A stretch of DNA of 64,000 nucleotides, taken from Stackebrandtia endophytica (GTDB lineage: Bacteria > Actinomycetota > Actinomycetes > Mycobacteriales > Micromonosporaceae). Shown here piece by piece: positions 46,660 to 55,622 of the stretch (positions are counted from its first letter, which is position 1; the number at the start of each line of letters is the position of its first letter). Where the stretch lies: NCBI RefSeq assembly GCF_006716355.1, contig NZ_VFOW01000001.1:868001-932000 (forward strand), written 5' to 3'. Position numbers and translations under genes: made by a program. The notes beneath the pieces were generated by a model. The model did no database searches. It worked only from the letters and a program-made list of their open reading frames with translations, and was not told where the DNA came from.

Positions 46660-46668
46660 TGATCATTA
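46657..46668. promoter_or_regulatory. 12-bp palindrome TAATGATCATTA overlapping the regulator's stop codon
   Basis: A perfect AT-rich palindrome at the end of the Crp/FNR gene, 141 bases before the transporter operon. The region 46669-46808 is relatively AT-rich and probably holds the transporter promoter. The palindrome could be an operator. It is too short to be a convincing terminator. Confidence 0.35.
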
Positions 46669-46808
46669 CGACCTCGTCAGTTGATCATGCCATGCACCAG
46701 CGAAGTCATTGCGGATCATTCTTTATCGTTTGATAACCGCACCACCGCGCGCTGTCTTCGGCCAGCGCGCATTTCTGCGCAGACACGCCGACGGACCGCA
46801 GGCACCCT

Positions 46809-48362
46809 ATGGGGATGCCACAGACACATCCTGCGTCCGCAAGCACCCTCGCGGCCTCACCCGGCCGGTCCCAACGCGTCCGAACTCTCGCGGTGTTCGG
46901 CCTGGCGACCGCTCTCCTGACCACCGCCTGCGGCAGCGCCGACGCCACCGACGCCGAGACCGACATCGTGCGGATCGCCGCCGCCGACGCCAGCGGCACC
47001 AACGGGCTCGATCCGTTGGCCGCCAGCGCGGGCGCCAGCCAGATGGTGGTGCGCCACCTCTACGACTCGCTCATGGTCCTCGAAGAGGGCGAGTACCGCC
47101 TCGAACTGGCGGAATCCGTCGAACCCAATGAGGACGCCGACGAATGGACCGTCACCATTCGCTCCGATGCGGTCTTCCACGACGGCGCCCCGGTCACCGC
47201 CGCCGACGTCGCCTTCAGCATCGCAGCACTGGCAGCACCGCCCAGCAACCGCGTCTCGGTGTACGCCAATGTGGACTTCGAGAACATCGAGGTCGTCGAC
47301 GAGCACACTCTGACGATCCCACTTCACCGAGCCGGAGCCGACTTCCGGGAATCGACCCTCGTCGTCTACTCGCCGGTGTTCCCCGCCGGCACCGTCGACT
47401 TCTCCAAAGGCATCGGGTCGGGACCGTACCGACTGGACAGTCATGATGATCAGACCATTCGGCTGACCGCCGTCGAGGGCCACTGGCGCGGCTCGCCCCC
47501 GGTGGCCACATTGGAGATCACGATCATCCCCGACGCGACCGCACGGCTCAACGCGCTCAAGGATCAGCAGATCGACTACGCGGTGGGCATCAGCGCCACC
47601 GGTGCGCAGACCATCACCGACAACGACGAGATCACACTCCATAATGGTGGACTGGAGACGGCTTTCGCACTGTCCTTCGCCATGAACCAGCAACTCGAAC
47701 CGTTCGACGACCCCCGGGTGCGCGAGGCGGTCCGACTGGCCGCCGACCGACAGGCGCTCGTCGACACCGCGCTGCTGGGGTTCGGCGAACCCGCCGCCGA
47801 CGTGGTCGGAGGCGGGCTGCCCGGTTACTCCGAGGCGATCACCGCCAGGTCCCAGGACCTCCAGGCCGCCCGAGACCTGTTCGAGGCCGCAGGCGTCACC
47901 GAACTGACCTTGCGCACCGGCGAGATCCTGCCCGGCATGATGTCGGCGGCTCAACTGTTCAAACAGCAACTGGCCGAAGCCGGTGTTGAACTCGTCCTCG
48001 ACGAGACCCCCGCCGACACCTACTACGCCGAACTGGAGAAGCTGGCCACTCATCCGTTCCAGGCGTTTTACTACGCCAACCGCCCTGCGGCGGTCCACCT
48101 CTCGGCCGTCACCGTCGAGACCGCGCCGTTCAACGTCACCGGCACCACCTCGCAGTACTGGACCAAACTCGCCGAGGCACAGACCATCGTGGACGATGAT
48201 GAGCGGTCGGCTGCCTTCACCCGTCTACAGGACGGCTTCTACGAATCCGGTGGCGATCTGCTGTGGGGATACGCCTATCAGATCGACGCCTCACATCCCC
48301 GAGTCGGCAACGTCACCATCAGCCAGGGCGTGCCCTGGTTCGGTGCCGCGAGCCTCGGATAG
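46809..48362 (+). CDS. ABC transporter substrate-binding lipoprotein, oligopeptide/nickel type
   Basis: 517 residues. The signal sequence ends in a lipobox-like LLTTAC followed by GS, so it is probably a membrane-anchored extracellular lipoprotein. The body matches the SBP_bac_5 family (periplasmic oligopeptide-binding type): LYDSLMVLEEGEYRLELAESVEP, FHDGAPVTAADVAF, ALKDQQIDYAVG. It binds peptides or other small ligands for import. The first gene of a four-gene transporter operon in plus orientation next to the cluster regulator. Confidence 0.88.
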   Translation: MGMPQTHPASASTLAASPGRSQRVRTLAVFGLATALLTTACGSADATDAETDIVRIAAADASGTNGLDPLAASAGASQMVVRHLYDSLMVLEEGEYRLELAESVEPNEDADEWTVTIRSDAVFHDGAPVTAADVAFSIAALAAPPSNRVSVYANVDFENIEVVDEHTLTIPLHRAGADFRESTLVVYSPVFPAGTVDFSKGIGSGPYRLDSHDDQTIRLTAVEGHWRGSPPVATLEITIIPDATARLNALKDQQIDYAVGISATGAQTITDNDEITLHNGGLETAFALSFAMNQQLEPFDDPRVREAVRLAADRQALVDTALLGFGEPAADVVGGGLPGYSEAITARSQDLQAARDLFEAAGVTELTLRTGEILPGMMSAAQLFKQQLAEAGVELVLDETPADTYYAELEKLATHPFQAFYYANRPAAVHLSAVTVETAPFNVTGTTSQYWTKLAEAQTIVDDDERSAAFTRLQDGFYESGGDLLWGYAYQIDASHPRVGNVTISQGVPWFGAASLG

Positions 48363-48364
48363 CG

Positions 48365-49321
48365 ATGTCGCTTCTTCGGCTGATCACCCAGAAACTCGCC
48401 GCCGCCGGCGTCACCATCCTGGCGGTGTCGGCGGTGCTATTCATGGCCATCGAGGTACTGCCCGGTGACGCCGCCGCGGCGATGCTTGGCGGCAACACCA
48501 CGATCGACCAGCTGGAGGCACAACGCGCCGAATGGGGCCTCGACCAGCCCGCCGCCACCCGCTACCTCGACTGGTTGGCCGCGGCGGTCCAGGGTGACCT
48601 GGGAACCAGCTTCATCAGCGGAGAGGCAGTCACCGCCGAAATCGCACAACCACTGTGGTTCACCACCATCCTGGTCGCGATCGCAGCGGCGGTGTCCCTG
48701 GTGCTGGCGCTGCTGTTCGGGGTGCTGGCGGGCCTGCGCCCCGGCAGCCGCCTGGACCGGATGCTGTCGGGCAGCGCGCTGGTTGTGGTCGCGGTCCCCC
48801 AGTTCGTCATCGCCGGGCTACTGGTCATGTTGTTCTCACTGACCCTCGGCGTCCTACCGGCGGTGTCCCTGGTTCCGATCGGCGGCTCCCCTCTGGACCG
48901 ACCGGCGATCCTGGTGCTGCCGGTGATCGCGCTAGCCAGCTTCGGCATCGCCTGGGCCGGCCGACTCGTCCGGGCCGCCGTGGCCGACGCCAACGCCGCA
49001 CCCAACGTTCGCGCCGCCCGACTGGCCGGGCTGCCCGAACCGCTCGTGGTGTGGCGTCACCTGCTTCCGGCGACGATCCCGGCCACCGCACAGGTCTTCG
49101 CGTGGCTCATCGCCGGACTGTTCGGCAGCACCACCGTCATCGAGCGGGTCTTCAACTATCCGGGACTATCGGAGGTCCTTATCAGCGCCGTCCGCAACCA
49201 CGACCTCGCCGTCCTGGAAGGAGTGGGAATCCTGCTGGCGATGATCATCGTCGTCGCGTTCCTTCTGGCCGACCTGATCGGCACGCTGGCCGACCCCAAG
49301 CGTCGGGTGCGACCGTCATGA
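48365..49321 (+). CDS. ABC transporter permease, DppB/OppB type
   Basis: 318 residues with about six transmembrane segments and the EAA-loop region RAARLAGLPEPLVVWRHLLPATI. The N-terminal helix carries AVLFMAIEVLPGDAAAAMLGG, typical for OppB-type permeases. The ATG lies 2 bases after the lipoprotein stop, and its own stop overlaps the next permease start as ATGA. Confidence 0.9.
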   Translation: MSLLRLITQKLAAAGVTILAVSAVLFMAIEVLPGDAAAAMLGGNTTIDQLEAQRAEWGLDQPAATRYLDWLAAAVQGDLGTSFISGEAVTAEIAQPLWFTTILVAIAAAVSLVLALLFGVLAGLRPGSRLDRMLSGSALVVVAVPQFVIAGLLVMLFSLTLGVLPAVSLVPIGGSPLDRPAILVLPVIALASFGIAWAGRLVRAAVADANAAPNVRAARLAGLPEPLVVWRHLLPATIPATAQVFAWLIAGLFGSTTVIERVFNYPGLSEVLISAVRNHDLAVLEGVGILLAMIIVVAFLLADLIGTLADPKRRVRPS

Positions 49322-50109
49322 CCCGGCGTCGGCACCTGCGCAACCTTGCCCTACTGCCGGGCCTGCTGGTGGCGGTCGTCGCGGTGGCCGGTCCCTGGCT
49401 GGTCCCCAGCGACCCCATGTTGATCGTCGACCTGCCCTACGGGTCGGCGTCGGCAGAACGGTGGCTGGGCACCGACCACGCCGGTCGAGACGTCTGGCAT
49501 CAGATACTGGCCGGTGGCCGACCACTCGTGGTGGTGCCGTTGGTCGCGGTCACGTTGACCGTGCTCATCGGGACCGCGACCGGCATGTTCGCCGCGTTCC
49601 TCGGTGGAGCGGTGGACGCGGTGGTGTCCCGCCTGGACACGATCGCGTTGGCGATCCCGGCGATCCTGGTGCTGCTGCTCCTGCTTCACAGCTGGGGCAG
49701 CCACGCCGGGACCCTGATCGTGGCGATCCTGATAGCCAGCGTCCCGTTCGTCTCGCGGTTGGCCAGAGCCGCCACGCTCCAGGCGATGAACGCCGGTTAC
49801 GTCGAACAGGCCATCGGTCTGGGCGCCGGCACCGTCACCGTCGTCCGCCGCGAGATCCTGCCCAACATCATCGGCCCCGTCATCGCCGACGCCGGTACCC
49901 GACTGGCCATCGCGATCACGTTGACCGCGGTCACCGGGTTCCTCGGTTTCGACTCCGGCCAAGCCAATTGGGGTGCCATGGTCAACCAGAACTTCGAAGG
50001 CATGGCCTTGTCCGCCTGGGGCGTACTGGTTCCCGCCGTCCTGCTGGCGGTGCTGGCGGTGTCGGCGAACCTGTTCCTCGACCGCCTCGCCGAGAGGATG
50101 GCACCGTGA
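49318..50109 (+). CDS. ABC transporter permease, DppC/OppC type
   Basis: 263 residues with WLGTDHAGRDVWHQILAGGR near the N terminus, the signature of OppC-type permeases, and the EAA loop region YVEQAIGLGAGTVTVVRREILP. About five to six transmembrane segments. It starts within ATGA of the preceding permease and ends within GTGA of the ATPase gene. Confidence 0.9.
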   Translation: MTRRRHLRNLALLPGLLVAVVAVAGPWLVPSDPMLIVDLPYGSASAERWLGTDHAGRDVWHQILAGGRPLVVVPLVAVTLTVLIGTATGMFAAFLGGAVDAVVSRLDTIALAIPAILVLLLLLHSWGSHAGTLIVAILIASVPFVSRLARAATLQAMNAGYVEQAIGLGAGTVTVVRREILPNIIGPVIADAGTRLAIAITLTAVTGFLGFDSGQANWGAMVNQNFEGMALSAWGVLVPAVLLAVLAVSANLFLDRLAERMAP

Positions 50110-51725
50110 TCACCGTCGAATACCTGACCATAAGCGACGGTCGAGGACGCCCGATCCTGGACCGGGTCAACGTGAGCCTGGCCGCCGGTTCCCGGTTGGG
50201 GATCGTGGGTGAATCCGGCTCCGGCAAGACCACCCTGGCTCAGGCGCTGTTGGGCGCGGTGGCGCCGGGCCTGCGCCACACCGGGAGCGTCCGGTTCGAC
50301 GGCGACGACGTGATGGCGCTGCGGGGCCGGTCACTGCGCCGGTTTCGACGTCACCGGATCGCCTACCTGCCACAGGACCCGGCCAGCACGTTGACCCCGA
50401 CGATGCGAGTGCGCCGACAGCTGACCGAACTGGCCGCCGATACATCGATCGGAGCCGTGAAACGGCGCCTGCGAGAAGTCGGCCTGCCCCACACCGACCA
50501 GTTCACCCGCCGGTACCCCCATGAACTGTCCGGTGGACAACGTCAACGCCTGGCGCTGGCGCGGGTCATCGCCACCGACCCCACCGTGATCGTCCTGGAC
50601 GAACCCACCACCGGCCTGGACATCCTCGCGCAAAACCTCGTGCTGGAACTCGTCGACGACCTGGTCCGGTCCCGACGCCTCGGGCTCGTCTTCATCACCC
50701 ACAACCTGTCGGCCGCCTCCCGAATGGTCGACGACCTGGCGGTGATGCGCACCGGACGCATCGTCGAGACCGGTCCGGTTAAGACCGTCCTATCCGAACC
50801 GTCCGAACCGTACACACGGCAGCTCATCGACGCGATACCCCGGTTGGACGCCACCGCAACCGAACCGGACACCACCGCGACGCCGACCGCGCTCACCGTC
50901 ACCGACCTTCAGGCATTCCACGGCAGCGGCCGGGCCCGTGTCCCGGTCATCACCGGGTTGACCTTCTCGGTGCATCGCGGCGAATGCGTCGCACTGCTCG
51001 GCGAGTCCGGCGGCGGAAAAACGACGGTCGCCCGGTCGATCTACGGCGTCCACACCGATTTCACCGGCGAGATTCGCATCGACGGAGCACCGATCGCCAA
51101 ACGCATGCGCGACCGTCCGATGTCACAACGATCCCGGATTCAGCTCGTACCGCAGGACGCCACCGGATCGCTCAACCCCCGACACACGATCGGCGCGGCG
51201 ATCAGCGCGCCACTGCGAGCATTCCACGGCCACACCGGAACCCGGCTCGGCACCGAAGTGGAGCAACTGATCGATCTGGTGCGGCTGCCCGGCGACGTTC
51301 TCAACCGTCGCCCCGGCCAACTGTCGGGCGGCCAGATCCAGCGGGTCGCCATCGCGCGTGCCCTGGCCTGCCGCCCCGACGTCCTCCTGTGCGACGAGAT
51401 GACCTCCAATTTGGACTTTCACGTTCAGGATGAGATCCTTGCGCTGATCGATCGGATTCGCCGGGACACCTCCCTGGCAATCCTGTTGATAACGCACGAC
51501 CTCGGCGTGATCGCGCAGATGGCCGGTCGCACGCTGGTCCTCAACGACGGGCAACTGTGCGAGCAGGGTCCGACGTCGACGGTCCTCAGTAACCCCGACC
51601 ATCCCTGGACCGGCTATCTGCTGGCCGAGAACCAGTTGCCCGCCCCGCGATCAGCCGAACGGAACCCCGCCATCCCCCGGCAACGCCCCACCGAAACCGA
51701 ACCTCTCATGCGCACTATTGACTAA
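50106..51725 (+). CDS. Fused double ABC ATPase (OppD-OppF type)
   Basis: 539 residues from a GTG in a GTGA overlap. Two complete nucleotide-binding domains: Walker [10 protein letters not shown] with signature [10 protein letters not shown] and Walker [10 protein letters not shown] in the first half; Walker [10 protein letters not shown], signature [10 protein letters not shown] and VLLCDEMTS in the second half. OppD and OppF functions are thus on one chain. With the lipoprotein and two permeases it forms a full peptide-type importer. Its role in the cluster could be uptake of a precursor or a signal peptide, or recycling of product. Confidence 0.92.
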   Translation: MITVEYLTISDGRGRPILDRVNVSLAAGSRLGIVGESGSGKTTLAQALLGAVAPGLRHTGSVRFDGDDVMALRGRSLRRFRRHRIAYLPQDPASTLTPTMRVRRQLTELAADTSIGAVKRRLREVGLPHTDQFTRRYPHELSGGQRQRLALARVIATDPTVIVLDEPTTGLDILAQNLVLELVDDLVRSRRLGLVFITHNLSAASRMVDDLAVMRTGRIVETGPVKTVLSEPSEPYTRQLIDAIPRLDATATEPDTTATPTALTVTDLQAFHGSGRARVPVITGLTFSVHRGECVALLGESGGGKTTVARSIYGVHTDFTGEIRIDGAPIAKRMRDRPMSQRSRIQLVPQDATGSLNPRHTIGAAISAPLRAFHGHTGTRLGTEVEQLIDLVRLPGDVLNRRPGQLSGGQIQRVAIARALACRPDVLLCDEMTSNLDFHVQDEILALIDRIRRDTSLAILLITHDLGVIAQMAGRTLVLNDGQLCEQGPTSTVLSNPDHPWTGYLLAENQLPAPRSAERNPAIPRQRPTETEPLMRTID

Positions 51726-51782
51726 CGAGTCCCATGCGCGCGGTTCATGCTGGCAACCCACAGACCTAGCGAAAGGGCCCCG

Positions 51783-52673
51783 ATGTCACCCCACAGCTCC
51801 CCCACCGCGCCGCCACTGTTCCGACCGGCCGACACCCAGGCGCCGGTACCGGATGATCAACTGCTGCACTCGGCCAACGCGGGCTTCCTCATACATCGTT
51901 CGGGACTGATCAAGTATGAGTTCCGAAACGAGGGCATCGCCTTCGCCTCCGAGCTGGTCAAGTTCATCAATCCCCACCACGCCGGCTACGTCACCGTCTT
52001 CCTCTACGAGGAACTGCTCGGCACCTACAACCGGCTCCACTGGCTGCTACATCTGAAGCAGCCCAACGACTACCAACGTCTGCTCGACATGGTCGACCAC
52101 GACGCGCGGTGGCGGGAGATCGCCGACATGGACCGACTACCGACCAAGGGGGGCGGTGGTTGGGAACGCATGTTCATCGAGGGCAGCATTCAGGAGACGA
52201 TCATGTGCCCGCAACACGGTGTGGGCCACGGCGAGGACGACCACCAGACCTTCCAGCCCTCGGCACAACACCAGACCCGGCTGCCCGCCGATCAACTGCT
52301 GCACTCGGCCAACTCGGCCGTCACGGTGCACCGGGTCGTGCAGGCCCAGTACGCGTTGCGGGAGGAGGCCCGACTGTTCAACTACGAGTGGGCGTCATAC
52401 CTGACCGAGACGCTGGCCGGGCGTGCCAGCGCGTTCCTCTACGAGGAGATGTGGGGCCGCCAGGACCGCCTGCACACGCTCATCCATCTCGACTCAATGG
52501 ACGCTTACCAAGACCTGCAACGGTTCCTGCGCGACGACAAGGGACTGCACGACCTCATGGCGCGGCAATGGGTACCGACCTTCAAGGGAGGCGGCGGGTG
52601 GGAGCAGCTGTTCGTCGACGGAACCATGACCGAGACGCTGCTCGCCCCGTGGCAGCGGCCGGTCGAGGCGTGA
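51783..52673 (+). CDS. Duplicated-domain protein, probable DUF6039 family (copy 2)
   Basis: 296 residues from an ATG with GAAAGGG upstream. An upstream ATG at 51747 has no good ribosome site. Two repeats as in the 43316-44266 protein: LLHSANAG...YEFRNEG..FASELV...VFLYEELLG..NRLHW...GGGGWERMFIEGSIQET, and LLHSANSA...YALREEARLF...FLYEEMWGRQDRLH...GGGGWEQLFVDGTMTET. The last gene of the transporter operon, with 57 bases between. Function unknown. Confidence 0.72.
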   Translation: MSPHSSPTAPPLFRPADTQAPVPDDQLLHSANAGFLIHRSGLIKYEFRNEGIAFASELVKFINPHHAGYVTVFLYEELLGTYNRLHWLLHLKQPNDYQRLLDMVDHDARWREIADMDRLPTKGGGGWERMFIEGSIQETIMCPQHGVGHGEDDHQTFQPSAQHQTRLPADQLLHSANSAVTVHRVVQAQYALREEARLFNYEWASYLTETLAGRASAFLYEEMWGRQDRLHTLIHLDSMDAYQDLQRFLRDDKGLHDLMARQWVPTFKGGGGWEQLFVDGTMTETLLAPWQRPVEA

Positions 52674-52697
52674 CCGGTCGACACCGTCCCGGCTCCC

Positions 52698-52735
52698 CCC
52701 CACGCTCCCGTATCTGCCGGGTACGGGAACGCGGG
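52698..52735. terminator. Hairpin between convergent genes
   Basis: CCCGTA (52707-52712) pairs with TACGGG (52722-52727) around a 9-base loop. The stem can extend through flanking CCCC/GGGG and CG pairs with internal mismatches. It sits in the 77-base gap between two convergent genes, so it probably works in both directions. No U tract. Confidence 0.55.
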
Positions 52736-52750
52736 GCGAACCGAGGAGCG

Positions 52751-53536
52751 TCAGCCGTTCTGACTGACCGGGGCGGTGCCCGTCGGGTAGTTGGTACCCA
52801 TCTCCACCGAGTTGGGAATCTCTCGACTGATCTGACTGTCGCAGTACACGATGTTCCAGTGCAGGTGCGGCCCGGTGACGTTGCCGGTGGCACCGGACGT
52901 GCCGATCTGCTGGCCCTGGGCGACCCAGTCACCGGCGTTGATGATCGTGGTGTTGAGGTGGGCGTACTGGCTGCACCGGTTGTTGCCGTGGTCGATCAAC
53001 GCCATGATGCCGCCACCGTTGGTCCAGCCCTCGAAGTAGACGGTTCCACCCGCCGACGCGACTACCGGTGTGCCGGTGGGCATCCCGAAGTCGACGGCGT
53101 GCCGGTTGTAATCGTCGTCGTGGGAGAAACCACTCCCGGGGGTCTGGGTGATGGTGTAGGCGCTTCCCGCCGGATACGGCAGCTTGAACTCGCCACCGCC
53201 ACCGGAGCAGGCCGGCACCACCGGGGCGTTCGAACCGGTCTCCAGGAAACCGTCGGTGACCCAACCGCCGTCGGGAAGTTGATTCCAGACGTCGGTGACA
53301 CCACCGATTCCGTCCACGGCGTCGCCACGGGTATGACAGGTGATGGTCACCTGGCTTCCGTTGGGCAGGCTGGCGACGACTCCCGCGTTCACGCTGGGAG
53401 CCGACCGTACATTGAGGGGTAGGCCGTTGGGTACCGACACCGTCACCAGGGCGTTGGCGTGCGCGATCCCGAACGGGACCAACGCCACCAAGCCGGCGAG
53501 GAGCAGAACCAGACCGGCCCGAAGAACTCGACGCAT
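52751..53536 (-). CDS. Secreted M23 family peptidase with SH3b domain
   Basis: 261 residues from an ATG with GGAGG 5 bases upstream. The N-terminal signal peptide ends near AHA. An SH3b-like domain (~25-105) carries LNVRSAPSVNAGVVASL and WVTDGFLET. A LasA/M23 zinc endopeptidase domain follows with NRHAVDFG and GPHLHW, the metal-binding His/Asp and HxH motifs. It should act outside the cell, cutting peptide cross-links of cell wall or proteins. Divergent from the small exported protein at 53743. It has no evident link to the biosynthetic cluster. Confidence 0.9.
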   Translation of the reverse strand: MRRVLRAGLVLLLAGLVALVPFGIAHANALVTVSVPNGLPLNVRSAPSVNAGVVASLPNGSQVTITCHTRGDAVDGIGGVTDVWNQLPDGGWVTDGFLETGSNAPVVPACSGGGGEFKLPYPAGSAYTITQTPGSGFSHDDDYNRHAVDFGMPTGTPVVASAGGTVYFEGWTNGGGIMALIDHGNNRCSQYAHLNTTIINAGDWVAQGQQIGTSGATGNVTGPHLHWNIVYCDSQISREIPNSVEMGTNYPTGTAPVSQNG

Positions 53537-53742
53537 AAGCGCCTCCTTACTTCCATTGGGCATAGAGGGGCAGAACCCGGACCATATCGCACCCACGCAT
53601 CCGAAAACCGTCTTGGCAGACGACGTCGATCATGGGGACGACCTGCAGTTTGGACAGCATGGCCATCGAGCGACGCCTATGCATGAATTCCTGATTCCGA
53701 TAACCTCAGGACCGCCCGAACCCTTCACGCCCAAGGAGTTCC

Positions 53743-54429
53743 ATGAAACTCAGACACCTCGGTCGCGCCGTCATCGCGACCATCGCCGTCGGCATCATGG
53801 CCGCCGGAGTCGCGCTGTTCGCTCCGACGGCAAGCGCCCATGAGTCGGGGCACACCGTCAACGTCTTCCCGCCCATCACGGGAGCGTCCACCTGGGATCG
53901 ATTTGGACACTCCCCACCATCGAGCCACCACCGCGTCTTCTACAACTGGGGATACCTCAACGACTGGTCGGTCGACATCTACCGAGCGCCCGGCGCCACC
54001 GTGGTCTCACCATTCGGCACCACCACCTCGGCGGGCAACCCCGTCTCCGTCACCGTCGTCACCGTCGCACCCGGTTGCGCCACCGGAAATCTCGCCGACG
54101 GCGGCTACCGGATCGGACTGGAGGCACGTGACACCTCCACCGGCGACATCCTGGCACGCGCCGACGTGATGCACGTGACCGACAAGCCGGCCGACATAGT
54201 CGTCGGCGCGACCGTTGGGCCGTGGACTCCACTGGGGACCACCGGCCGGTTCCGTTACTCGTCGTGTTATCAGGTCAACGGCGACTCCGGGGTCCACATT
54301 CACCTGGAGGTCATCAACCATCACCGATACTCCTGTTACGTCTACCGCGACTCCGGCACCGAGATGAACGACCTGACGGTCATCGGTTTGGGCGGTTCCC
54401 ACTACTCCGGCCCGCGCCAGTCCTGTTGA
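53743..54429 (+). CDS. Exported protein of unknown function
   Basis: 228 residues from an ATG with AAGGAG upstream. A typical signal peptide (MKLRHLGR, hydrophobic core, PTASA cut near residue 32). The mature part is rich in beta-branched residues with a few Cys near the C terminus (SSCYQ, YSCYV, final QSC), suggesting an exported disulphide-containing beta protein. No family recognised. The 206-base gap to the divergent M23 gene must hold both promoters. Confidence 0.75.
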   Translation: MKLRHLGRAVIATIAVGIMAAGVALFAPTASAHESGHTVNVFPPITGASTWDRFGHSPPSSHHRVFYNWGYLNDWSVDIYRAPGATVVSPFGTTTSAGNPVSVTVVTVAPGCATGNLADGGYRIGLEARDTSTGDILARADVMHVTDKPADIVVGATVGPWTPLGTTGRFRYSSCYQVNGDSGVHIHLEVINHHRYSCYVYRDSGTEMNDLTVIGLGGSHYSGPRQSC

Positions 54430-54454
54430 CCGTGGAGCCTCCAGCGCTTCCCCA

Positions 54455-54485
54455 TCGGTGGTGTGGGCCTCGCTCACACCACCGA
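54455..54485 (+). terminator. Perfect 11-bp stem hairpin after the exported-protein gene
   Basis: TCGGTGGTGTG (54455-54465) pairs perfectly with CACACCACCGA (54475-54485) around a 9-base loop, 26 bases after the stop. There is no U-rich tail, as usual in high-GC actinomycetes. Confidence 0.75.
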
Positions 54486-54592
54486 CTGTCAGGGAAGTGC
54501 GGTCCGCAGAAGCACCCCGAGCGCACACCGTCTGGGGTCCACCGTCATCGACCGAGGTTCAGCGGTACGGGTGAGCAGATTCGATCGCGGGT

Positions 54593-54623
54593 TTGACTCT
54601 CAGGTAACCGAAGCTCCTACCCT
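54593..54623 (+). promoter_or_regulatory. MerR-type promoter with 19-bp spacer, leaderless start
   Basis: TTGACT (54593-54598) and TACCCT (54618-54623) are separated by 19 bp, the stretched spacer typical of MerR-controlled promoters, with an imperfect dyad CTCAGGT-AACCGAAG in the spacer. The ATG of the MerR gene is 7 bases after the -10 box, so transcription probably starts at the ATG. No ribosome site is present. Confidence 0.7.
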
Positions 54624-54629
54624 GGCCAC

Positions 54630-55316
54630 ATGAGTCATCGTGATCTTCTGACCATCGGCGCGTTCTCCATGCGGACCGGCCTGTCGATCCCGGCGCTGCG
54701 TCACTACGACGAGGTCGGACTTCTCGAACCCGCCCAGGTCGACCCCGGCACCGGCTACCGACGCTACCGCGACGACCAGGCCGAACGCGCCAGGGCGATC
54801 GCTCGGTTGCGCGCGGTGGACCTTCCACTATCCGAAGTTCGCGAGGTCCTCGAAGGATCCGACCCGTCAACGGTGTTGAAGCGCCACCGCGCCCGTCTCA
54901 ACGAGCGGGCGACAGCCGTTACCCAGATGGTCGATTCAGGCGGCCGATTTCTCCAGGAGGGATCAGGAATGAAGGTCAACCAAGGTATCCGGATGGTGCA
55001 GGTCACGGCTGCCGCACCCGATCTGGCCACCTCGGTCGAGTTCTACACCGAAGTCTTCGGCGTCGACTTCATAGCCGATCTCTCCGCCTTCCAGTTCGGG
55101 GGACTGAACTACGATTCATTCTTCATGCTCAGCCTGGACGAGGCGCCGGGCTTCGGTCCGATCAGATTCGGGCTCTACGTCGACGACGTCGACGAGATCC
55201 ACACCGACGCACTGAAAGCCGGAGCCGTTTCCATCCAAGTCCCCACCGATCACGGCCCTCGCCGCTCGATCATCGACGACCCGGCCGGTAACCGCATCAC
55301 CCTCTATCAACGTTGA
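54630..55316 (+). CDS. MerR family regulator with C-terminal VOC (glyoxalase-like) domain
   Basis: 228 residues. The N-terminal MerR helix-turn-helix (~8-75) has IGAFSMRTGLSIPALRHYDEVGLLEPA, followed by a coiled-coil dimer helix (~80-110). The C-terminal ~115 residues are a vicinal-oxygen-chelate domain (VQVTAAAPDLATSVEFYTEVFGVDF ... DDPAGNRITLYQ), which probably binds the inducing ligand or gives bleomycin/fosfomycin-type binding. The gene seems to control itself through the 19-bp-spacer promoter directly in front. Confidence 0.9.
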   Translation: MSHRDLLTIGAFSMRTGLSIPALRHYDEVGLLEPAQVDPGTGYRRYRDDQAERARAIARLRAVDLPLSEVREVLEGSDPSTVLKRHRARLNERATAVTQMVDSGGRFLQEGSGMKVNQGIRMVQVTAAAPDLATSVEFYTEVFGVDFIADLSAFQFGGLNYDSFFMLSLDEAPGFGPIRFGLYVDDVDEIHTDALKAGAVSIQVPTDHGPRRSIIDDPAGNRITLYQR

Positions 55317-55545
55317 CTCTGGCCGCCACCGGTTTCGATCTGCGACTCGCCGCCGACGAGGCTCCCCAACTCAAGCGCCGCAATGATGTCGGCAACGGAA
55401 CCGATTGGCGCATAGAGGTTTCGACCGGTCGGTTGTGCACCACGGGAGCCGGCCGAGACCCCGCCAACAGGATGGGCCTGCGCCCCTCGAGTGAGGCGGG
55501 GCTGCGTGGGCCCACCGACGACTACCGGTAATATGAACGCCGCAA

Positions 55546-55622
55546 GGGGCGGTAGCTCAGCTGGTTAGAGCAGCGGACTCATAACCCGTCGGTCGCCGGT
55601 TCGAGCCCGGCCCGCCCCACCA
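55546..55622 (+). tRNA. tRNA with CAT anticodon (Met, or Ile2)
   Basis: A full cloverleaf: acceptor GGGGCGG pairs with CCGCCCC (55612-55618), followed by A and an encoded CCA (55620-55622). D arm AGCTCAGCTGGTTAGAGC; anticodon loop CTCATAA; T arm with GGTTCGAGCC. The anticodon stem has one A-C mismatch at its loop end. CAT normally means elongator Met. A lysidine-modified Ile2 tRNA cannot be excluded. It serves as integration site for the adjacent element. Confidence 0.92.

Noticed and set aside
46857-48098. Minus-strand open frame of 413 codons opposite the lipoprotein gene
   Set aside because: The plus strand encodes a clear substrate-binding protein with signal sequence; the other frame is a codon-bias shadow.
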